Assembly: GCF_000346465.2 (NCBI RefSeq)
Contig: NC_034016.1
Location: 6,114,362 to 6,178,361, forward strand
DNA length: 64,000 bases
DNA from: Prunus persica
Lineage: Eukaryota > Streptophyta > Magnoliopsida > Rosales > Rosaceae
Direction: 5' to 3'
The position numbers were made by a program, and so were the translations under genes. Below the pieces are notes generated by a model. That model did not search any database. It saw only the letters and a program-made list of their open reading frames with translations, and had not been told where the DNA came from. Positions 1-9,959 of the stretch are shown here, piece after piece. The stretch's first letter is position 1; each line of letters begins with the position of its first letter.

Positions 1-1475
1 GCTAAATTGGACGTTCACGGTGATGAGTCGAAGTCCTTCAACGAGTTAGTGTGGTATGTGGACGCGGTAAAGGAAACTAACACTGGTTCTCTCTGCACTC
101 TTGATTGTGAAGCTGGAATTAATCGCTTTCGACGGTTTTTTGTGTCTTTTGGCGGTTGCATTGCTGGATTTCAATATTGCATACCCTTGTTGTTCATTGA
201 TGCTACGTTTTTGAAGAGCAAGTACAAGGGGCAGCTTCTGTGTGCTTCGGGAAAGAATGGAAATCAAGGTATGGTTACTGTAATGTATTGCAGATTTTCA
301 TTTGTTGCAATTTTTAGCAGAAACTGCATTGCAGTTTCCCTTTTTTGAGCAGATTTGTTTTCATAAACTGCACTGCAGTTTCCCTTTTTTGCTTATACTT
401 GTGCTTTTGGTTTTGTTTTGCAGGGTTTTATCCTCTAGCTTTTGGAGTTGTTGATTCTGAGACAGAGGAGAATTGGACTTGGTTTCTTCAACATTTGGCT
501 TCTATATTGCTACCGATGGGGAGAGTGGTGACCTTTTTCTCGGACCGCAATCAAGGTTTGTTAAATGCAATGGGGTTTGTGTTTCCCGGATGGCCTCATT
601 CTTACTGTTATTATCACCTCAAACAGAATTTGATATCAAAGTACCCGAAGTCAGGTTATGGGAAACTGCTCCAAGACCGTGTTATCAATTTATTTAGTAG
701 ATGCGCATATGCTGTTACGGAGGAAGAGTTTAAGGTAGCAATGGAGGAGTTGGTGATTGTTGGGAGTTCGAAAGTGAAGACATTTATATCTGATTTGTCT
801 AGAGATCACTATGCCAACGCATTTTTCAAAGGAATGCGTTACGGGGAGATGGCAAACAGTTTAGCGGAGTCCTTTAATAATTGGGTTGGTGTGTTTCGAG
901 ATTTGCCGGTGCTACCTTTGATAGAAGGGATTCGACAGAAATTGATGGTATTGAATTCTCAACGAAGAATTGAAGCGGAGAAGTGGACAACAGTTTTGTG
1001 TCCGGAGATGGAGACTAGACTCTGTGAAAATGCGGAGGCCGGTAGGACTTGGGCAGTTCGTCGTTCTAATAGCACTGTTTTTGAAGTATTTGCTGATTAT
1101 TCTGTTATGGTTGATCTCGAGCAAAGGACTTGTTCTTGCCGTCTTTGGCAAATTGACGGTTTTCCTTGCACACATGCGGTGGCTGCAATCCTAGCAAAGA
1201 GAGATTCAGTTTATGATTACGTGGAGTGTTACTACAAAACCGACTTCTTTCGAAAAGCCTATGAGAGTCCTATTTTTCCTATTCCAGATATTGGGAAAGG
1301 ATTGGGCAGCAATGGTTCTGCCGCTGGAGTTGTGCTTCCGCCAATTACAAAGAGGCCAGCCGGAAGACCACCAACAAAGAGGATCAAAGTTTTTGGTGAA
1401 TTTAAAAGGCCATTGAAATGCAGTCGGTGCAGTGTTGCTGGGCACAATAGGAAGACTTGCAAGGCTATTATATGA
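1..1475 (+). CDS. MULE (MuDR-type) transposase, 5' end outside the window
   Basis: This is the C-terminal part of a Mutator-like transposase in two exons, 1-268 and 424-1475. The donor AAG|GTATGG and acceptor TTTTGCAG|GG join in phase to give NQ-GFYPLAFGVVDSE, a typical MULE block. The presumed catalytic DDE residues are visible: D in LLFIDATF, D in FFSDRNQG and E in NSLAESFNNW. They are followed by a SWIM zinc finger (CSCRLWQIDGFPCTHAV) and a C-terminal CCHC knuckle (CSRCSVAGHNRKTC), the usual order for MURA-like proteins. The gene runs in from the left edge, so the N-terminal DNA-binding region and the left terminal repeat are not seen. No stop or frameshift breaks the visible part, so it could be functional. 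The single intron contains copies of the palindromic repeat that fills this locus. The end faces the Ulp1-like gene at 2282-6293. Confidence 0.9.
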
Positions 1476-1610
1476 ACACTCCTTCTCATTTGACAATTTT
1501 TTATTTTAGATATGGTTTAGCGAATATATAGTCAGTTTCTGCGTTGCACTTTTTGCAAAAACTGTATTGCAGTTTTAGTTGCTTGTAATTGGCTACACAG
1601 CGTCTAATTG

Positions 1611-2125
1611 GATATTGTGATTCTTTTTTGAAGTTAATGAAAATTATACAATTGTTTAATGAGTGGATATTCGTTTTCGACTGCCATTCAATGCTTGTTT
1701 TCAGATTTTGAGCAGATTTTGTTGCAGAAACTGCAATGCAGTTTCTGTTTATTTCAGATTTTGTTGCAGAAACTGCATTGCAGTTTCTGTTTATTTCAGA
1801 TTTCTGTTTATTTCAGATTTTGAGCAGATTTTGTTGCAGATTATGAGCAGAAACTACATTTCAATGCTGACCTACTTAAATGTGTTTTGAACAAAGTTTT
1901 AGTACTTTGATTATGGCTTTGGCTTTTGGGTTCTTTTCACATTTTTGGATATTGTGATTCTTTTTTGAAGTTAATGAAAATTATACAATTGTTTAATGAG
2001 TGGATATTCGTTTTCGACTGCCATTCAATGCTTGTTTTCAGATTTTGAGCAGATTTTGTTGCAGAAACTGCAATGCAGTTTCTGTTTATTTCAGATTTTG
2101 TTGCAGAAACTGCATTGCAGTTTGT
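1611..2125. repeat. 337-bp direct duplication downstream of the MULE transposase
   Basis: The block starting GATATTGTGATTCTTTTTTG at 1611 recurs at 1948 with almost no change over about 180 bp, at a spacing of 337 bp. Each copy ends with two palindromes in the arrangement TTGTTGCAGAAACTGC. The first copy has extra TTATTTCAGATTT repeats before its junction. Short open frames here simply read through the repeat and are not taken as genes. Confidence 0.85.
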
Positions 2126-2281
2126 TTGTTTCCTTTTGGTTTTGTTGCATCCTGTTCCAAGATTATATTACAGTTTATATATGTATAGGAAATATGTTCT
2201 CATATACCATAACTAGAAATATTTACAAACATCCACAAGAATTAAGATACATATTGTCTTGAGTTAACGAAAGGCAAATCA

Positions 2282-5200
2282 CTAGAGACGATTAATTACA
2301 CAGTTTTTGTGGTGTAGGAGTTTTGTGACATATTGTGCTCGATATTCATTCATGAATTTCTTGTCCACGCTTTTTGGAATGGGCTGTCCTTGTGCTATTT
2401 TATCCATATAGAACATGACGAACATGCCGCAATCCAATCTGCAAATGAAATACGAGATTAGTTTTTTTTGCTTTTGAATGATTTCAAACTGTAATGAATA
2501 GTTGAGTAGACACAATTCTTACGAAGATGCACTTTGTTGAGCACATTCCATGTCATCCTCAAATGGAAACTGCAATGGATTTTGCATAATCCATTTGAGA
2601 GTGAGTTCTTCATTTGGAGTCAAATCTTTTTGTACAAGTGTTGGGGGCCCTTCTTTTTGCTTCACAAGTGTTGGTTTTTTTTTTGTTTCTATGAACACTC
2701 GTGCTTGAGGTCTTATATATTCTAGCCACCCTTCAACAATATTAACCTGTTTAAAGAAGAAGAAAAAAAGAGAAAAAGAAATGGTAATCAATGCATTGCA
2801 TATTATAGTTTTGGTCTGAAATTAGGCAGTATGTATAATACAGAAACTGCAATGCAGTTTCTGTTTGTGTTTGTGCTGAGAAATTAAGACAGTTTCATTC
2901 CACTTACAAAGTTTCGAGCAATGTCAATGCACCTTTCTTCTTTTCTACGTCCCAACGATCTAAGTGGATTGTAGTGTCTCCACTTTCGTTCATTTTTGTG
3001 AAATGTGAGAAGTGTGAAGTGGAACTCTTCTTGTGAAATAATTGGGAAGAAAAGAACATTGCATTTCCCGAGTTTTTCAAGTAAGGGTTCATACAAGAAC
3101 CTGTGCCAAGATGGCTCTAGGAAGCTTTGCATGTAAGCCTGATATCACAGAATGGCAATTTGTTAGTATATATTTTTTCGAAAACTGCAGTGCATTGTCT
3201 GTTTAAACANNNNNNNNNNNNNNNNNNNNNNNNNNNNNNNNNNNNNNNNNNNNNNNNNNNNNNNNNNNNNNNNNNNNNNNNNNNNNNNNNNNNNNNNNNN
3301 NNNNNNNNNNNNNNNNNNNNNNNNNNNNNNNNNNNNNNNNNNNNNNNNNNNNNNNNNNNNNNNNNNNNNNNNNNNNNNNNNNNNNNNNNNNNNNNNNNNN
3401 NNNNNNNNNNNNNNNNNNNNNNNNNNNNNNNNNNNNNNNNNNNNNNNNNNNNNNNNNNNNNNNNNNNNNNNNNNNNNNNNNNNNNNNNNNNNNNNNNNNN
3501 NNNNNNNNNNNNNNNNNNNNNNNNNNNNNNNNNNNNNNNNNNNNNNNNNNNNNNNNNNNNNNNNNNNNGTCCGGCTTTGGAATTTTCTGCCACACCTTTT
3601 TCTGAACCCCATCCTAGTTTTTTCTTTGTTTGCTTTTTTTGTCCTTCATCTTCATCACTTGATTGTTGTAGATCCACAGGTATTGAATCATGAAGGCTCG
3701 TTCCTTTAGGGGGGTTAGGAATTGGATTTGTGGCATCGGGCTGAGATGCCTCTTGTGTTAACTGCAGATTGAAAGGAAACTAATTAGAAACTTCATTCGA
3801 TAAAACAGAAACTGCAATGCAGTTTCCATTTCTGTAAAGCAGATAACACACTGCATTGCAGGAAACGGAAACTGCATTGCAGTTTCTGTTTCTGCAATGC
3901 AGAAAATAGAAAAAAGCAGCAGCTTGAACTGCAGTAATTGCATACCTCCTCGGAAGAGATAAGCTTGAATTGTGGTAGTTCTTCATCATCCTTTTTTGCC
4001 TCCTTTTTTGTTTTCTTATTTTTTTCGTACACATAGCAAGATGCTTGAAGCCTCTTTCTTTCTCTGTTCTTCACCCTTTGTACTCTTGAAGGAACATCAG
4101 GTGTTGGAGCATCTTGCTTCTTCTCTTCTTCTCTCTCTTCTTGTTGCTTCTCTTCTTCTTTCTTTTCTTCTTCTTTCTCTTCAACTGGTTGTGTTGGTTG
4201 TTTTGTAGGCAGATCCATCTCCATTTCAAAGATTGTTGGGTCTGACAACAAGCTTTCAATTTCTGCCTTGTACTTTTCTTGAATCTCCTTTTTCTTGGCA
4301 ATCTTCTCCATGTCAATACCAGTTTCCTTGCCTTCCTATTCTGCAATCCTCCTTTTCAGATTTTGTATTTCATTAAGCTGAACTGTAGATTCCACTGTCA
4401 TGGTGGCAGTCACACATTCTTCATTATCTAATTTCTCTATGTATGTTGCCAACTCCACTTCCAGCTCCTTTGATCTCTTTTCTGCTTGGATAAATATATC
4501 CCACAATTCCTTCATTTTCTTCTCACTGTCTTCATTCTTTTCATCCTTCCACAGTTGTAATCTTTCCGGGCAAACAAAGCTAGGATCTTGTTGTTGGCGG
4601 TAGTTGATTTGGTCTGTCATGGACTTCACCAAGAGGTCTTGAATTGCATCATCAGGTTTTCCCTCATCATCTTCTTTTTCTTTTTCCTGCATATTGAACA
4701 GAAACTAATTAGAAACTGCATTGCATTGGAGGAAACGAAAACCGAAATGCATAATTCACTGTTTAGAGATTCTTATACCTTGTCAAGAGGGTCTCCCTCT
4801 TCTTCGGTAGTTTTTCTCTTTTTATATGTTTTCAAAATACCCTGTACAATGAGATTGAATGATTCAGAAACTGCATTGGATAAAATGCAAACTGCAATGT
4901 AGAAAACACAAACTGCAATGCACTGTATACAGATTTCAATTACCTTCTCAACAGTGTCTTCCTCTTCCCTGGTAGTTTTTGGCTTTTTAGGAGTTTTGAA
5001 AATATCCTGTACAATGAGAATGATTTAGCATGGATTCACATTCAAGATACATTAAAACAGAACATGCGATAAATTGCATACCTCGATGTCATTCAAGTCC
5101 TTTATTTGGTTGAATCTTGTGTGGAGTTCCACAAGACTCCATTTAAGAATGGCAGGAGTTTCTTTCTCCTTGCCAAGGATTGGTTGTATGATGTTTGTCC

Positions 5201-6293
5201 TCTCACACAGTAGAAACTGCACAGTTCAAAAACAAGATATATCAGAAATTAGGTTGGAAACTGCATAGGATAAAACAGAAACTGCGTTGCAGTTTCCATT
5301 TCTGCATTGCAGTAAATGGAAACTGCATTGCACTAAATGGAAACTGCATTGCCTAAAACTCAAAATGCATTGCATAAGCCACTGTTTACTTACCAATATT
5401 AGGATAGTGCAACCCGAAACAGCTCCTATAGAGGCTTCTCCTCCCTTCTTTGCTTTTGCTTTTGCTTTTGCGGTCAAGGATTCATTCATGTAGTCTGAAA
5501 CAGCTCTTGCCCACGAATAGCTTGAAAGTGTGTCTAGATTCACGCAGTGCTCAAATAATTTCCAATGCAAAGTAGATGAAGAGTTGGCAAAAAGGAATGT
5601 CATGCACAGCAGAATCAATATTAGGCTGACCACTTCCTTGTCGTAATCAACTTCTTCTTCTTCTTCTTCTTCTTCAGCTTCTTTCTTTTCTTTTCCTTTG
5701 TTCGTTTTTTTCTTTTGCTCTGTCTTTGCCTTTTCTTTCTTCGGTTGGTTTGCCAAGGCAATTGTCTTTTGTAATTCTGCTTCTACCTGGTTTTTTGAAG
5801 GTTTTCCCTTTTCTCCAAAGTGCCTTGTTCTGAAGGTAGCAGTGTACCTATCATTGACAAGTTTGACAGATTTGCCTTCATTTGGCAGTCCTAGAATCTG
5901 AGTCACTGCATTGCTTGTGATTTGGAATGATTTGGTTCCAAATTTGAAGGACTTTGTATCCGGATCAAATGTCTTGAGCAGCTGTGCTAAGTCAATGTCC
6001 GACTTATTCATGTTATTCATGTCAATTCTCTGGCGGTAAAACAGCTCGATCAAGTTCCAGAAAGGGGTTTTCTTGAGAAGCTTCTTCTGCCTTTCATTGA
6101 GCTTGTCCTTTATGTCTCTAATGATGCTGTTGAAAGCATAGGCATTGCACCGAAATTGGACATAGTCCGGGTGCTTTGCTTTCCGATCATAGTTTGGCTT
6201 TGGCTTTGTTTTGATCCTTTGAGCCATCGTTTTGATTCTGCGCTTTGGTTGGTTTTCAGCTTCATTCTTTTGTGGTGACATTTCTTGTTCCAT
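2282..6293 (-). pseudogene. Ulp1-type (C48-like) cysteine protease gene of a MULE, multi-exon, damaged
   Basis: This leftward gene has an ATG at 6293. Exon 1 (6293-5394) carries a DUF1985/PMD-like region (ITSNAVTQILGLPNEG) and a lysine/glutamate-rich stretch. Small charged exons follow (near 5217-5092, 5005-4945 and 4840-4780), then a coiled-coil exon (about 4689-3955), an exon running into the assembly gap, and the protease end. The protease end shows the His motif EEFHFTLLTF, RHYNPLR at the place of the usual acidic residue, and LDCGMFV with the nucleophilic Cys (about 2438). Exon 1 ends at a good donor, ATATTG|GTAAGT. Ulp1 proteases cleave SUMO-type conjugates, and MULEs carrying such genes are known in plants. 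Damage: an in-frame TAG at 4336-4338 splits the coiled-coil exon, and the triad Asp appears to be Asn. The gap at 3210-3568 hides part of the gene, so exon borders around it are uncertain. Confidence 0.7.
3210..3568. other. Assembly gap (359 N)
   Basis: There are 359 undetermined bases inside the Ulp1-like gene. The left edge abuts a degenerate palindrome copy (AAAACTGCAGTGCATTGTCTG-like) and more copies flank the region, so collapsed repeats are a plausible cause of the gap. Confidence 0.99.
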
Positions 6294-6384
6294 TTTGTGA
6301 TATGCACTGCAGTTTTTGTGGTCAAAATCTGCAACAAACAACCAGAAACTGCTGCTCAAAATTTGATGTGAAAAGAAACCAAAA

Positions 6385-7380
6385 GGCAAAAACAGTAGCT
6401 AAAACTAATATCAAAACACATTTAAATTCATGAGCAGTTATCACATTCCCATAAACCCTAGCAAAAAGCACTCTGAAATTGAATTATGGAACCAGAAACT
6501 GCAATGCAGTTTCTGGTCAAAATCAAAGACAAACAACCAGAAATCAAAAATGCAAAGACAGTAGCTAAAACTAATATCAAAACACATTTAACTTCATGAG
6601 CAGTTATCACATTCCCATAAACCCTAGCAAAAAGAACTCTGAAATTGAATTATGGAACCAGAAACTGCATTGCAGTTTCTGGTTCAAAATTTAGTACAAA
6701 CAACCAGAAATCAAAAATGCAAAAACAGTAGCTAAAACTAATATCAAAACACATGTAAATTCATGAGCAGTTATCACATTCCCATAAACCCTAGCAAAAA
6801 GAACTCTGAAATTGAATTATGGAACCAGAAACTGCAATGCAGTTTCTGGTTCAAAATTTAGTACAAACAACCAGAAATCAAAAATAAAAAAACAGTAGCT
6901 AAAACTAATATCAAAACACATGTAAATTCATGAGCAGTTATCACATTCCCATAAAGCCTAGCAAAAAGCACTCTGAAATTGAATTATGGAACCAGAAACT
7001 GCAATGCAGTTTCTGGTTCAAAATTTAGTACAAACAACCAGAAATCAAAAATGCAAAAACAGTAGCTAAAACTAATATCAAAACACATTTAAATTCATGA
7101 GCAGTTATCACATTCCCATAAACCCTAGCAAAAAGAACTCTGAAATTGAATTATGGAACCAGAAACTGCAATGCAGTTTCTGGTTCAAAATTTAGTACAA
7201 ACAACCAGAAATCAAAAATGCAAAGACAGTAGCTAAAACTAATATCAAAACACATTTAACTTCATGAGCAGTTATCACATTCCCATAAACCCTAGCAAAA
7301 AGAACTCTGAAATTGAATTATGGAACCAGAAACTGCATTGCAGTTTCTGGTTCAAAATTTAGTACAAACAACCAGAAATT
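6385..7380. repeat. Tandem array, about six copies of a 166-167 bp unit
   Basis: The marker GGAACCAGAAACTGC recurs at 6488, 6654, 6821, 6988, 7155 and 7321, so the spacing is 166, 167, 167, 167 and 166 bp. Each unit holds one palindrome with CC/GG extensions, then CAAACAACCAGAAATC, AACAGTAGCTAAAACTAATATC and TTCATGAGCAGTTATCACATTCCC. Units differ by only a few bases; for example the palindrome centre alternates A/T. The array begins about 90 bp upstream of the Ulp1-like ATG, so it lies in that gene's promoter or 5' leader. Confidence 0.95.
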
Positions 7381-7589
7381 TTGAATCCAACGATTTTGAA
7401 TGGTTAATCCCTATAAACGAAGCAAAACCTAAACGAAGAGTAGTTTTGAATCCAACGATTCATCCATTTTTCCAAAAACTGCATTGCATAAAGAACAACA
7501 GCAAAAATGTGTAATCCCTAAAATCGAAGACAAATCTGTGTTAGAGGGTCATTTTCTTACTGTTTTTTTCCCAAGAGAGTGAAAATCGC

Positions 7590-7755
7590 TTCGATAGTCG
7601 TCAGTGGTTGTCGTTGTTGGTGGTGGTTTCTGCTCGTCGTCGTTGCTGCTCGTCGTCGTTGCTGCTCGTTGTTGGTGGTGGTCGTTGCTCGTCGTCGTTG
7701 CTGGTCGTCGTTCCTCGTCGTCGTTGCTGCTCGTTGTTGGTGGTGGTCAGTGTGG
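7590..7755. repeat. Imperfect GTCGTCGTTGCTG minisatellite
   Basis: A GC-rich, strand-asymmetric run of GTCGTCGTTGCT, CGTTGTTGGTGGTGGTC and similar words repeats about every 40-50 bp. Long open frames on both strands here are low-complexity products of the repeat and are not called as genes. It lies 5' of the Ulp1-like gene and may be part of the terminal region of the MULE. Confidence 0.7.
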
Positions 7756-8600
7756 AACTATCTCTGAGTTTCTGTAGTTGAAGATGAAAGGTCGCGCGAA
7801 AGGGTTTTTGGAACTGATTCAATTTGAGTAGTGTCGTTTTTTGTTCTGTTTTCAGTCTTGTTATGTCGTTTTGTTGAGTGGGTAAAAACTAAATATCTAT
7901 ATTTGACAATAAAGCACAATGACACATGTAGTAATTTTAGTGCTCTTCAATGTTATTTTAGTAAAAGTAAGTGTTACTTTACTGTCTTTGGTCTTATATT
8001 AATTAAGTAAAATTGTATATCTATCTTTCAAATTAGTAAAGTATTTTATGTTTTAAAACTAAAGCTCCCAAAAATAAATGGTTTGGATCATTGGGAAAAA
8101 AATTGTAGGGTACCCTAAAGGGCGTCCCTCAAATAAAATTATTTGAGGGATCCCTCAATAGAAGGGGACTGTATATATATATATATATATATATAATAGC
8201 GTTTAAGAAACAAAAGAGTCTTTTGTAGCATGTCGAAAACGCTATGGAAACTCTTGCACTATTATAGCGTCGGCTGTTGGAGCAGTTTACGGATTGGGTT
8301 AATTAGTTGGTAGTTAAGTGGACAATCATTGTGCGTGGTCAGTTGGTCAAGCACCATTTACCTTTCAAGAGGGCATATTTTTTCTTCCTTATATCCATCG
8401 TCATGTGTCTATCCGTAGCAATTATCGACCAATTAAACTCGTAGGATTTTTAGTTCTTATTTGTTTTGACTCTTGAGTTAATGCAGTGAAAAAAAATTGC
8501 TAAATGAAAAGGTAAGCAGTAGGTTTACTACAATTAGTTATGAAACAGGACAGTCATACATTGATTTGCATTATTGCCTTCAGTGATGATTTTGCATTCA
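7756..8600. other. Intergenic, no gene seen; TA microsatellite and hairpin
   Basis: AT-rich spacer. It contains a hairpin with perfect 11-bp arms (CCCTCAAATAA at 8126-8136, TTATTTGAGGG at 8139-8149), preceded by the small palindrome AGGGTACCCT, and a run of 12 TA dinucleotides at 8172-8195. I see no coding sequence. Confidence 0.6.
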
Positions 8601-9094
8601 ACAGGGTGCAAGTTTGGCTCTCCACCGATGGCGTGCTCTGTACAACGCTTCTCCAGCCATGCTCCGTTTTCTCGAGTAAGTATTGTCCCAGGGTCCAAAC
8701 CTTTCCTCACGGACACATTTTCTGAGTTCAAACAAGGTGAGGTCAGGAGGGTCCCTGGCATTTCAGAAGAACAACTTCACTGTAAGGTGCAATCATCATC
8801 ATGGTTCTGCAATTTAATTCTATCAACTCATAATTTTTACTTGGTCTTCTATGGGGTGCATAATCCTATTTCAATAAATTAATCTTCTGTATGTTATGGC
8901 AACCGTTTTTGGTATGGCAATCCACTTGGGTCATTTGTGTGAAAATAACAATCTTTAGGCCTGAATTTGTTCTTTTTTCCACGAACCCACAAGTTTTGTG
9001 TAGTTACCAAGCCATTTTCTACTTTCTTAAAAGTGATAGCTTTGCTCTTTCTGTTACTCTTTTGTTTTTCCTTCTAATTCTTTTATTGGCATCC
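8601..9094 (+). other. Upstream region of the L7/L12 gene with an exon-like segment
   Basis: The segment 8606-8674 is bounded by an acceptor-like TTCAACAG|GG and a strong donor-like CGA|GTAAGTATT. One frame reads smoothly through it (GASLALHRWRALYNASPAM). It may be a 5' exon of the L7/L12 transcript or a gene fragment. I cannot connect it to a convincing protein, so no gene is called. Confidence 0.3.
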
Positions 9095-9857
9095 ATGGCA
9101 GCTTTAATAGTCTTACCTGCCAGAACTGCAACTCAACAAGGACCAGGGTAAGTTGGGAGGTGCAAAATCAAACTTTACGTCCACATGGAAGTATGTTCCT
9201 TTATTCTTCTTTGTTTTTGTTTTTTATTTGTATAGTTCTTATAGAAAGAAATATTTTGGCTATTAGGGATTGAAATTTGGTTGTAGACTTTGGATTTGTT
9301 TTGATTCTTAGGATTTCTGTGTTCGGGATATCTTCTCTTCAGGACATAGGTTTTAATATTGTTTGCTTAACAAAATCTTGAGCAGCAGGTCCCTATCAAG
9401 ATTTGCCACCTTCACTCTTTCTCGTGCCCTTGGCACCGCAACTTCAGCAAATGAGACTCGGACCCAGAAGCTCGAGCGCATTGCAGACGAGCTTCTTGAC
9501 CTTACAAAGATCGAGAGGCACGACTACTCCATCCTCTTCAGGCTGAAAATGGGCCTCAATCGTTACGGCCCGGCAGTCTCGGGGATTGGCTCGGCATCTT
9601 CGGAATCTGGGCCAGCCTCCGCAGACTCCAAGGTCGTTGAGAAGACTGCATTTGATATAAAGATTGAGAAGTTCGACGCAGCGGCAAAGATCAAAATCAT
9701 AAAGGAGGTTAGGACTTTCACTGACCTGGGACTGAAGGAGGCTAAAGAACTGGTGGAGAAGGCCCCTGTTGTGGTGAAGAAAGGCGTGACCAAAGAGGAG
9801 GCGGGGCCCATTGTTGACAAACTTAAGGAATTGGGTGCTACTGTGGTATTGGAATGA
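9095..9857 (+). CDS. MRPL12: Mitochondrial 50S ribosomal protein L7/L12 (bL12m)
   Basis: The protein forms the stalk of the mitochondrial ribosome that recruits translation factors. It has a basic, Ser/Arg-rich presequence (SRSLSRFATFTLSRALGTATS), an N-terminal dimerisation helix (RTQKLERIADELLDLTKIER) and a complete C-terminal L12 domain with DLGLKEAKELVEKAP and the end KELGATVVLE. The start is unusual. The continuous frame opens with TTG at 9363 (LNKILSSRS...) and has a TAA just upstream, so there is no in-frame ATG. Splicing ATG 9095-9147 (donor AGG|GTAAGTT) to 9389 (acceptor AGCAGCAG|G) keeps the frame and supplies a start, at the cost of the LNKILSS segment. Either this is the real model or the native ATG at 9363 has mutated to TTG. 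The rest of the protein is intact. Confidence 0.8.
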
Positions 9858-9959
9858 AATGAGTTGTGTTATTTTGTTTATTTTTCACCTTTTCACATAG
9901 GATAAGTGATCGTTGAGTTAAATGAGAAATGGAGATAGTTTCTTCATAGTTAAATGACA

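Larger units (their letters stand above)
319..7345. repeat. Dispersed 23-bp palindrome family (AAACTGCAWTGCAGTTT core)
   Basis: A near-perfect palindrome with 11-bp arms CAGAAACTGCA and TGCAGTTTCTG around one central A or T recurs at least 14 times. Copies or close variants lie near 319, 366, 1556, 1726, 1766, 2062, 2103, 2840, 3805, 3866 and 5275, plus six in the tandem array (6493, 6659, 6826, 6993, 7160, 7326). Half copies also occur, near 4710, 4870 and 5300. Every copy I traced lies in an intron, a 3' flank or a spacer of the MULE/Ulp1 pair, and none lies in an exon. The motif does not recur elsewhere in the window. Its function is unknown; it could form cruciforms or bind the transposase as a dimer. 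Confidence 0.85.

Noticed and set aside
3117..3693. Long open frames across the N block
   Set aside because: They exist only because N bases contain no stops.
6455..7300. AAACCCTA words suggesting interstitial telomere repeats
   Set aside because: Only one such word occurs per 167-bp unit, never in tandem.
6385..7380. CRISPR-like look (regular palindromic repeats)
   Set aside because: The repeat is the whole 167-bp unit, the parts between palindromes are also repeated, and the context is a plant transposon.
7579..7822. Open frames on both strands of the GTCGTC repeat
   Set aside because: Low-complexity translation of a minisatellite, with no recognisable protein features.
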